A stretch of 9,373 nt of DNA from Anaerolineales bacterium. Its GTDB lineage: Bacteria > Chloroflexota > Anaerolineae > Anaerolineales > Villigracilaceae. Below are positions 1 through 5,384 of this stretch, one piece after another. How positions within the stretch are numbered: the stretch's first letter is position 1; each line of letters opens with the position of its first letter. The DNA is taken from contig JANTFU010000076.1 of the NCBI GenBank assembly GCA_024763295.1, positions 1-9,373 of the forward strand, written 5' to 3'. Below the pieces are notes generated by a model, which worked only from the letters and a program-made list of their open reading frames with translations, ran no database searches and was not told the origin of the DNA. The position numbers and the translations under genes are program-made.

Positions 1-1758
1 AAGTTCTTTGCGGTATTTGTTCAAGATGCCTTTAGCCGTCTGATAGGCTTCATCCACAATGCGGCGAACTTCAGCATCTATCTTTTCAGCAATGGCATCT
101 GAATAATCACGTTGTTCAGAAATTTCGCGCCCGAGGAAGACCAACTCTTCTTTTTGTCCATAGGTCATCAAGCCGAGTTCGTCACTCATACCGAGGCGCG
201 TTACCATTTGACGCGCCATACGCGTCACTTGTTCAAGATCATTCGAGGCACCGGAGGTAATGTCGTCAAAGACCGCTTCTTCTGCCAAGCGTCCACCGAG
301 GGCATACGCCAAGGTCGCCATAAATTTCTTGCGCGACATAAGCATACGGTCTTCTTCTGGGCGGAACCAAGTCACGCCACCGGCTTGTCCACGCCCAACA
401 ATGGTCACCTTTTGAACGGGATCCGCTTCGGGGATGGCATTGCCAACCACCGCGTGACCCGCTTCATGGTACGCAATGATGCGCTTTTCTTCTTCCGAGA
501 TCAGGCGAGACTTGCGTTCGGGTCCCATAATCACGCGCTCGATGGCTTCATTCAAATCTTCCTGCGCAATAGACTTCTTATTCTGACGGGCAGCTAAAAT
601 TGCGCCTTCGTTGATCAAGTTCTCGAGATCGGCACCGACAAAACCAGGCGTCCCGCGAGCAATCGAGCCCAGATCGACATCGGGATCGAGGGGTTTGCCC
701 TTCGCATGAACATTCAAAATCGCTTCGCGTCCCTTCATGTCAGGACGATCCATCATCACACGACGGTCAAAGCGACCGGGGCGCAAGAGAGCGGGATCAA
801 GAATATCGGGGCGATTGGTCGCGGCGATCATAATGATATTGGTATTGGTGTCAAAACCGTCCATTTCCACGAGCATCTGATTGAGGGTCTGCTCGCGCTC
901 ATCGTGTGAGCCGCCCAAACCAGCGCCACGCTGACGTCCAACAGCATCAATTTCATCGACAAAAATCAGGCAAGGGGCATGGCGTTTTGCTTGATCGAAA
1001 AGGTCACGGACACGGCTGGCACCAACGCCCACAAACATTTCGACAAATTCAGAACCAGAAATGGAGAAGAACGGCACGCCCGCTTCACCGGAGACGGCTT
1101 TTGCCATCAATGTTTTCCCTGTACCCGGCGCGCCAACTAAGAGAACGCCCTTAGGGATGCGCGCACCAAGCTGGATGAATTTATCCGGCTCTTTCAGGAA
1201 TTCGACAATTTCGGCGAGTTCCTCCTTGGCTTCATCTGCCCCAGCGACGTCTTCAAAGGTGACAGTCGGATTTTCGCCCGTAAACATGCGTGCGCGCGAT
1301 TTTCCGAAAGACATGGCTTGGTTATTACTGCCTTGCGCCTGACGGAAGATGAAAAACAGAATGCCCGCCATAAAAATTACCGGTAAGATGTACAGCGCGC
1401 TGGCAAGGAAACCAGACCATGCACTTGGCGGACGGGCTTCAATCTTCAGATTATCCGCAGATAAGGCTTCAGCAGGAACACCTAAATCAAGCAATTGCTC
1501 AACAAGCGTAGAATTTGCTTCTTTACGCGAGGCTTGCTCAATAGCATCTTCGCCGCTTCCGGAGATGACCAATAAATTATCATCATTTTCAACAACAATA
1601 CGGTCAACAGTACCGGCTTCTACTGCGCGGGCAACTTCGCTAATGGTTAACGGTTCGTTTGCCGCTGCATCCTGCCGAACATTCATAAATACCATCGCGA
1701 TAATTGCGATGAAAAGCAGGGTGTATACGATATATGATTGGTTACGTTTCGATTCCAC
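1..1758 (-). CDS. ftsH: ATP-dependent zinc metalloprotease FtsH (C-terminus cut by window edge)
   Basis: Membrane-anchored AAA+ protease that extracts and degrades misfolded membrane proteins and selected regulators, working as a hexamer on the cytoplasmic face of the membrane. The reading frame runs from a GTG at 1758 to base 1 without a stop (586 codons). Two membrane segments are visible (about residues 9-26 and 117-138), with a small extracytoplasmic domain between them. The AAA module has a Walker A GAPGTGKT at 209-216, a Walker B ending VDEID (D268, E269), and a second region of homology at about 313-333 with arginines R326 and R329 in the arginine-finger positions. The protease domain has the zinc motif HEAGH at 431-435 and a third ligand, probably D507 in SGASNDL. 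All catalytic residues are present. Family members are usually about 600-650 residues, so only a short C-terminal tail is missing. The GTG is chosen because AGGAGG lies 5 nt upstream; the first in-frame ATG falls inside the first membrane helix. Confidence 0.97.
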   Translation of the reverse strand, partial: MESKRNQSYIVYTLLFIAIIAMVFMNVRQDAAANEPLTISEVARAVEAGTVDRIVVENDDNLLVISGSGEDAIEQASRKEANSTLVEQLLDLGVPAEALSADNLKIEARPPSAWSGFLASALYILPVIFMAGILFFIFRQAQGSNNQAMSFGKSRARMFTGENPTVTFEDVAGADEAKEELAEIVEFLKEPDKFIQLGARIPKGVLLVGAPGTGKTLMAKAVSGEAGVPFFSISGSEFVEMFVGVGASRVRDLFDQAKRHAPCLIFVDEIDAVGRQRGAGLGGSHDEREQTLNQMLVEMDGFDTNTNIIMIAATNRPDILDPALLRPGRFDRRVMMDRPDMKGREAILNVHAKGKPLDPDVDLGSIARGTPGFVGADLENLINEGAILAARQNKKSIAQEDLNEAIERVIMGPERKSRLISEEEKRIIAYHEAGHAVVGNAIPEADPVQKVTIVGRGQAGGVTWFRPEEDRMLMSRKKFMATLAYALGGRLAEEAVFDDITSGASNDLEQVTRMARQMVTRLGMSDELGLMTYGQKEELVFLGREISEQRDYSDAIAEKIDAEVRRIVDEAYQTAKGILNKYRKEL

Positions 1759-1763
1759 AGAAT

Positions 1764-1769
1764 CCTCCT
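1764..1769 (-). promoter_or_regulatory. Shine-Dalgarno site of ftsH, supports GTG start
   Basis: On the minus strand AGGAGG sits 5 nt before the GTG at 1758-1756. This is a full-strength ribosome binding site and decides the non-ATG start. Confidence 0.85.
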
Positions 1770-1780
1770 ATTTCGGAGAA

Positions 1781-1789
1781 ATTATACCA
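1781..1789 (-). promoter_or_regulatory. Extended -10 promoter element of ftsH
   Basis: The minus strand reads TGGTATAAT: a perfect TATAAT (1781-1786) preceded by the TGn extension of extended -10 promoters. No good -35 hexamer is seen at 16-18 bp spacing, which fits an extended -10 promoter. Transcription would begin near 1774, giving a leader of roughly 15 nt that still contains the AGGAGG site. This is a sequence-pattern prediction. Confidence 0.6.
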
Positions 1790-1809
1790 ACTTCTACCTG
1801 AATAGCCGC

Positions 1810-1831
1810 TTGTATGAAAGATTTCATACAA
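1810..1831. promoter_or_regulatory. Perfect 10-2-10 palindrome upstream of ftsH promoter (candidate operator)
   Basis: TTGTATGAAA at 1810-1819 is followed by GA and then by its exact reverse complement at 1822-1831. Relative to the predicted ftsH promoter it lies about 24 bp upstream of the -10 element, just upstream of where a -35 would be. The short spacer and two-fold symmetry are typical of a site for a dimeric helix-turn-helix regulator. It does not match the CIRCE (HrcA), HAIR (HspR) or CtsR heat-shock operators. The bound protein is unknown. Confidence 0.55.
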
Positions 1832-1875
1832 TACTCTTAGACTTTGTTTCAGGCAGAAACGGTGTTTTTTATTCA

Positions 1876-1976
1876 CTGATTTTGCAAGGCAACATCACCG
1901 CCAAAGCAATCTCACGCCAAGAACGAGACCGCTTCATCACAAAGGCGTACCCGTCGCGGCATATTCACAACATCAA
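1876..1976. repeat. Repeat-like intergenic segment with imperfect inverted repeat
   Basis: No credible gene lies in the 218-bp gap between xthA and ftsH. Within it, AAGCAATCTC (1904-1913) and GAGACCGCTT (1925-1934) form an imperfect inverted repeat with an 11-nt spacer, 8 of 10 positions matching. In minus-strand RNA the two mismatches become G-U pairs, so a 10-bp stem closes, extendable to 12 with further wobbles. The general look (GAGATTGCTT with CG-rich flanks) resembles small interspersed intergenic repeats, but no second copy is present in this window, so calling it a repeat family member is inference. It could also be part of the 3' untranslated region of xthA. Confidence 0.3.
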
Positions 1977-2744
1977 TCAATCAATCAGCAGTTCAACGGG
2001 ACAATGATCGGAGCCGGTCACTTGGTCGTGGATGATGACATCCTGCACACGCGGCATCAGATTTTCGGAGATGAGAAAATAGTCAATGCGCCAGCCAACG
2101 TTATTGGCACGCGCGTTGCCACGGAACGACCACCACGAATACTGCTCTCTATCTGGGTAAAGTACACGGAAAGGGTCAACAAAACCGTGTTCGAGATATT
2201 TGTCGATCATAGCACGTTCTTCGGGTAAGAAGCCAGAGTTTTTTTCGTTGCTTTTGTCATTCTTCAAGTCAATGCGCTGATGTGCAGTGTTAAAGTCGCC
2301 TGTAATAATGACCGATTTGCCAGCCGCGTGGAGTTCATCACAGGTTTCAAGCAGCAAATCATAAAATGCGAGCTTGTAACCTACGCGCTCTTGTCCACGT
2401 TGTCCATTCGGAAAATAGATATTGTAGAGATAAAAATCGGGGTGCTGGGTGCGGATTACCCGCCCCTCGACATCGAATCGTTCTTCGCCTAATCCCAAGC
2501 TAAAATCCAGGGGCGCTTCGCGCAGCCAAGTGGAAACGCCACTGTAGCCTTTTTTCTGTGCAGGATTCCAGATCGTTTCGTAACCGGGGACTTCCCGCTC
2601 TTTGGCTGTGAGTTGCTCGTCGGGCAATACGCGCGTTTCCTGCAAACACATCACATCCGGTTTGGCTTCATTTAGAATCCATTCTTTGACGCCTTTTTTA
2701 AGCGCGGCGCGCAATCCGTTCACATTCCAGGTAATTAGTTTCAT
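1977..2744 (-). CDS. xthA: Exodeoxyribonuclease III (AP endonuclease)
   Basis: DNA repair nuclease of the exonuclease/endonuclease/phosphatase fold. It cleaves at abasic sites and removes 3' blocking groups in base-excision repair, and also has 3'-5' exonuclease activity, using Mg2+. The 255-residue length is close to the usual family length (about 255-270). The catalytic set is complete and in order: N7 in ITWNVNG, E36 in LQETR, Y110 in YFPNG, D150 and N152 in GDFNTAH, N214/N215 and D221 in RANNVGWRIDY, and D246-H247 in SDHCP. The ATG at 2744 begins MKLITWNVNG, the standard N-terminus; the ribosome binding site before it is weak (purine-rich AAGAAAAA). The gene is transcribed away from the response regulator and toward ftsH, with no obvious intrinsic terminator after its TGA. 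ExoA/Xth naming is interchangeable across phyla. Confidence 0.96.
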   Translation of the reverse strand: MKLITWNVNGLRAALKKGVKEWILNEAKPDVMCLQETRVLPDEQLTAKEREVPGYETIWNPAQKKGYSGVSTWLREAPLDFSLGLGEERFDVEGRVIRTQHPDFYLYNIYFPNGQRGQERVGYKLAFYDLLLETCDELHAAGKSVIITGDFNTAHQRIDLKNDKSNEKNSGFLPEERAMIDKYLEHGFVDPFRVLYPDREQYSWWSFRGNARANNVGWRIDYFLISENLMPRVQDVIIHDQVTGSDHCPVELLID

Positions 2745-2766
2745 TTTTTCTTACTCGCTTCTATGG

Positions 2767-2778
2767 TAAACTAGTTTA
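2767..2778. promoter_or_regulatory. 12-bp palindrome in the divergent xthA / response-regulator spacer
   Basis: TAAACTAGTTTA is perfectly self-complementary and lies 22 bp upstream of xthA in the 146-bp divergent spacer (2745-2890). It could be a small operator, but AT-rich 12-mers of this kind also arise by chance. No convincing -35/-10 pair was found for either gene in this spacer; the best -10-like sequence is TATATA at 2787-2792, without a -35 partner. Confidence 0.25.
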
Positions 2779-2820
2779 GTTTCATTTATATAGGATGACT
2801 CTACTGCAAAAAGGTCGACG

Positions 2821-2864
2821 CTCTCCGAAAGTGGAGGGGATGCGCGCTAAAAACCGAGTTTTTT
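2821..2864 (+). other. Two adjacent hairpins in the response-regulator leader
   Basis: CTCTCC (2821-2826) can pair with GGAGGG (2833-2838) around the loop GAAAGT, a 6-bp stem with one G-U pair. Directly after it, AAAAAC (2849-2854) pairs with GTTTTT (2858-2863) around CGA. If transcription starts near 2800, both would be in the 5' leader of the gene at 2891. The second resembles a weak A/U-stem terminator but lacks a GC-rich base. Function unknown. Confidence 0.3.
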
Positions 2865-2890
2865 CAGTGGAAGCATAGGATTTTTTTATT

Positions 2891-3268
2891 ATGTCAAACG
2901 AAATTAAGCATATTTTATGTATTGAAGACGAACCCGATATGATCGAGTTGATTCGTCTCATCCTTTCGCGGCATGGCTTTGAAGTCATCGGCGCCAATGG
3001 CGGCGTTGAAGGCGCACGCATGATCCCGGAGGTTATGCCTGACTTGGTCTTGCTTGATATTATGATGCCGGATTTGGACGGTTGGGAAGTATACCAGCAA
3101 ATCAAAGCAAACGATAAAACTAAAGACATTCCCGTGATTGTCGTAACCGCCAAAGCCCAAAACATCGATAAAGTCCTCGGTTTACACATCGCCAAAGTGG
3201 ACGATTATATTGCAAAGCCCTTTACGCCGGACGAATTGCTTGCAAGCGTCCAAAAGGTTTTGGGATAG
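2891..3268 (+). CDS. Single-domain response regulator (receiver only)
   Basis: A stand-alone CheY-like receiver of 125 residues with no output domain. It would be phosphorylated by a histidine kinase and act by protein-protein contact. All receiver landmarks are present: acidic pair E12-D13 in CIEDEP, phosphoacceptor D56 in LLDIMMPDLDG, T86 in VVTAKA, Y106, and K109 in KPF. The MMPDLDGWEV motif is typical of receivers from hybrid or multi-component systems. The start at 2891 gives the standard short N-terminus before the first strand (HILCIED); the ribosome site is weak (AGGA about 12 nt upstream). No kinase is encoded in the window, so the partner is unknown. A terminator follows 17 nt after the stop. 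It may regulate the envelope genes next to it, but proximity is the only argument. Confidence 0.93.
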   Translation: MSNEIKHILCIEDEPDMIELIRLILSRHGFEVIGANGGVEGARMIPEVMPDLVLLDIMMPDLDGWEVYQQIKANDKTKDIPVIVVTAKAQNIDKVLGLHIAKVDDYIAKPFTPDELLASVQKVLG

Positions 3269-3285
3269 TTTTTTCCGACCAACCC

Positions 3286-3312
3286 GGGCGGCAAATGTCG
3301 CCCTGTTTTTTT
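3286..3312 (+). terminator. Rho-independent terminator after the response regulator
   Basis: GGGCGG (3286-3291) pairs with TCGCCC (3298-3303) around the loop CAAATG, a 6-bp GC-rich stem with a closing G-U, followed by TG and seven T residues (3306-3312). The U-tract ends directly at the ATG at 3313, so it separates or attenuates transcription into the DUF192 gene. Confidence 0.8.
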
Positions 3313-3318
3313 ATGCCT

Positions 3319-3690
3319 ATGGCTCGCTATATTCACATCCAAAATTTGGATACCCCCAACAAAACACGGCTAAAAATTAAATATTGTCAGGGATTTTTCT
3401 GTAAACTGCGCGGATTAATGCTGCGCGCGCGGATCGCTCCTGCCGAGGGCTTGCTCTTCGTCTATAAGCGTGATTCTCGCGTGGACACTTCGATTCACAT
3501 GCTCTTTATGAAATTTGATATTGCTGTCATCTGGATCAATTCATCCATGCAGGTTGTCGATAAAACGCTGGCAAAACGCTGGAAACTCGCCTACGCGCCG
3601 AGAGAAGCCGCGCAATATGTTTTGGAAGCTCACCCCGACCGTTTGAATGATTTTGAAATCGGGGATAAGGTTGAATTACAGCATGTATAA
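3319..3690 (+). CDS. DUF192 family protein
   Basis: A small protein (123 residues from this start) matching the DUF192 family, whose biochemical role is not established. Recognisable family features in order are a glycine-containing RGLMLR turn (residues 31-36), the E43-G44 pair in APAEGLLFVY, the S-I-H-M-L-F-M-K-F-D-I core (58-68) where most members read W-M-K-N-T-x-x-P-L-D, an added-strand segment IWINSSMQVVD, and the conserved AxYVLE-like AQYVLE (98-103) followed by a GDKVEL end. No signal peptide is seen, whereas many relatives have one. Start choice is uncertain: ATGs at 3295, 3313 and 3319 are in frame, none has a ribosome site, and 3295 lies inside the terminator stem-loop. 3319 gives MARYIHIQN, starting at the first strand. 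The stop overlaps the next gene by 8 bp. Confidence 0.85.
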   Translation: MARYIHIQNLDTPNKTRLKIKYCQGFFCKLRGLMLRARIAPAEGLLFVYKRDSRVDTSIHMLFMKFDIAVIWINSSMQVVDKTLAKRWKLAYAPREAAQYVLEAHPDRLNDFEIGDKVELQHV

Positions 3691-5086
3691 ACGCATCTTT
3701 GTGGTCATCCTGACCTTTTCATTTTTACTGCTCCCCCACCCCGCGTCCGCACAAGGACCGGACGGACCGATCTATATCGTCCAAAGCGGTGATACGCTTT
3801 GGGATATTGCCTCGCGCTTCAACGTCGATCTGGACGAATTGATGCTCGCAAACGATATGGAAGATGGCAATCTCTTCGTTGGACAGGAAATCGTCATTCC
3901 CGGCTTGGCAGGCGTGACGGGCGTACTCCGCACCGAAACCGTGCCCTATGGGGACAATCTGCGCAGTTTAATGCGCCGCACGCAAGCCCCACGCGAGATA
4001 TTGCGCCGTCTTAATCGTCTGGTTAGCCCGACCGAACTCTATGCCGGCGTCAGCCTGATTGTGCCTGTCGATACAGAAGCCGCACCGATGACGGGCATCT
4101 CGCTCACCAGCGGCGGCACCCTGCTTGAAGAAGCCGTGCGCCAAAACAGCGATATTTGGTCGCTCACCGCACTAAATCAACTTGAAAACACATCCACGGC
4201 GCTGCCCGGCGAAATTCTTTACATCCCCGCTGGCGATGAAGCCGCAGAAAGCAACGCCAATGGTTTACCGCCTGTCTTCGCGTCAGCAACCATAGCGAAT
4301 CTACCGCTCGTTCAGGGAGGCACAGCAGAGATTAACGTGACCGTCAACGATGCTGTAACCTTATCAGGAAGCCTGACATTGGACAAAGAATATCCGCTGC
4401 ATTTCTTTCCCTACGACGCGGAAAACAACTTCGCCGCGCTACAGGGTATTCAGGTAACCACTGAGCCGGGGGCATACCCGCTTAAATTGGAAGCCACTTA
4501 CCCCGACGGCAGGATTGAATCTTATGAGCAAAGGGTACTCATTCAATTTGGCGTAGACAACCCATATCTGCAATATGTGCCTTCTGTAGATCCGGAAATT
4601 TTTCGAGAAGAAGACGAACAAGTCGCCTCAATTACCGCAAATATTACCCCAACCAGATACTGGCAAAATCAGTTTTTACTTCCCGTTGGACAACCTTACT
4701 GTATCAAGGAATGGTTCGGGACTCCTCGTTCTTATTCATTCAATGGCAGCGATTACAATTACTACCACGGCGGAATTGATTACGGCGTCTGTTCACAAGA
4801 GCATCCCTTAGATATATATGCTGCCGCTACTGGAAAAGTGGTCTTTACCGGCGAACTCCCCGTGCGCGGAAACACCACCATTGTAGATAATGGATGGGGA
4901 GTTTACACCCTCTACGCACACCAAAACCAAATCTATGTCTCGGTTGATGAGCAAGTCGAGGCGGGGCAGACCATAGGAGAAATTGGTGCAACGGGGCATG
5001 TAACCGGTCCCCATCTACATTGGGAAATGTGGGTGGATGGCGTGCAGGTCAACCCATTGACATGGTTGGAGCAAACCTTTCCGTAG
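3683..5086 (+). CDS. Secreted LysM / M23 family metallopeptidase
   Basis: A probable peptidoglycan hydrolase exported to the cell envelope. From the ATG at 3683 it is 467 residues. It starts with a signal peptide (MYKR, hydrophobic run to about 17, cleavage after ASA at 23, no lipobox cysteine). A clear LysM domain spans about 29-73 (YIVQSGDTLWDIA...IVIPG). Two more degenerate LysM-like units follow (about 84-128 and 138-182), then a beta-rich Ig-like region (about 197-292). The M23 zinc-peptidase domain occupies about 340-462 with all metal and catalytic motifs: H362 and D366 in HGGID, H413 in YAH, and H444-x-H446 in HLHWE. An intact motif set suggests an active D,D- or L,D-type endopeptidase rather than an inactive activator. 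Cys340 and Cys370 could form a disulfide. The ATG at 3683 overlaps the DUF192 stop, suggesting translational coupling. An upstream ATG at 3647 would place a charged extension before the signal peptide, so it is not chosen. Confidence 0.93.
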   Translation: MYKRIFVVILTFSFLLLPHPASAQGPDGPIYIVQSGDTLWDIASRFNVDLDELMLANDMEDGNLFVGQEIVIPGLAGVTGVLRTETVPYGDNLRSLMRRTQAPREILRRLNRLVSPTELYAGVSLIVPVDTEAAPMTGISLTSGGTLLEEAVRQNSDIWSLTALNQLENTSTALPGEILYIPAGDEAAESNANGLPPVFASATIANLPLVQGGTAEINVTVNDAVTLSGSLTLDKEYPLHFFPYDAENNFAALQGIQVTTEPGAYPLKLEATYPDGRIESYEQRVLIQFGVDNPYLQYVPSVDPEIFREEDEQVASITANITPTRYWQNQFLLPVGQPYCIKEWFGTPRSYSFNGSDYNYYHGGIDYGVCSQEHPLDIYAAATGKVVFTGELPVRGNTTIVDNGWGVYTLYAHQNQIYVSVDEQVEAGQTIGEIGATGHVTGPHLHWEMWVDGVQVNPLTWLEQTFP

Positions 5087-5193
5087 CGCCTCTTTCCGAG
5101 GGCGATGCAATAATTTCGTGATGGCGGCACCCAATTTATAAACGGTAGCAAATAAAGGTCGGGGGCGATGCGGCGCTTCATCCAAAAGTCCCT
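5087..5193. other. Intergenic stretch after the M23 gene, no gene or clear terminator
   Basis: This is the first part of the 298-bp gap before RNase J. GCCTC and GAGGGC just after the stop could form a short stem, but no U-tract follows, so no intrinsic terminator is called. The 9-mer GGGCGATGC occurs twice (5100-5108 and 5163-5171), which may be chance. No reading frame with family features was seen on either strand. Confidence 0.5.
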
Positions 5194-5222
5194 TTGACAA
5201 GCTCCTCTCTCCCTGCTATACT
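5194..5222 (+). promoter_or_regulatory. Consensus sigma-70-type promoter of the RNase J gene
   Basis: A perfect TTGACA (5194-5199) is followed by a 17-bp spacer and TATACT (5217-5222), five of six matches to TATAAT. Transcription should start near 5229, which leaves an unusually long leader of about 155 nt before the ATG at 5385. This is one of the two strongest promoter-like sequences in the window. Confidence 0.85.
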
Positions 5223-5251
5223 GCCAACGTTCGTTATGGAAATGACTTATC

Positions 5252-5271
5252 CTGCCAAAAGGCAGTTTTTT
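5252..5271 (+). terminator. Terminator-like hairpin inside the RNase J leader (candidate attenuator)
   Basis: CTGCC (5252-5256) pairs with GGCAG (5261-5265) around AAAA, and six T residues follow (5266-5271). The stem is short but has the form of an intrinsic terminator, and it lies only about 25-40 nt after the predicted transcription start and well before the gene. It could cause premature termination that is conditionally relieved. A short stem may terminate weakly. Confidence 0.45.
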
Positions 5272-5384
5272 GCAAGCACAACTGATTTTGTAAGAAGCCC
5301 TCGGTCGAACATCTCCCGTGGGTTCTTTTCTATATATCGACATTAACCGCATAAGGCGGAAATTTTATAATTTAAAGAGGAAAA

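Noticed and set aside
112..1801. Several plus-strand open frames opposite ftsH
   Set aside because: They are antisense shadows; the minus-strand FtsH frame is continuous with all catalytic motifs.
1972..1987. Tetranucleotide run (ATCA)x4 at the xthA stop codon, a possible phase-variable tract
   Set aside because: The stop lies within the run, so losing or gaining one unit leaves the same TGA after the same residues; no switching effect is expected.
1738..2007. Open frame of 89 codons on the plus strand across the ftsH-xthA gap
   Set aside because: It starts inside ftsH on the opposite strand, has no ribosome site, no family features, and ends over the xthA 3' end.
2800..2870. Faint resemblance of the response-regulator leader (GAAAG loop, GGGGATGCGCG) to a cyclic-di-GMP type I riboswitch
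   Set aside because: The conserved GCAAACC, GGGACGCAAAGCC and second-helix elements do not line up, and only short pieces match.
5100..5171. Two copies of GGGCGATGC 63 bp apart
   Set aside because: Nine-base repeats with no flanking similarity can arise by chance; no larger repeat unit or array is present.
5343..5371. Second promoter for RNase J with TATAAT at 5366-5371 and TTAACC at 5343-5348
   Set aside because: Transcription would begin at about 5378, inside the ribosome binding site, and the -35 is poor. The upstream consensus promoter is a better candidate.
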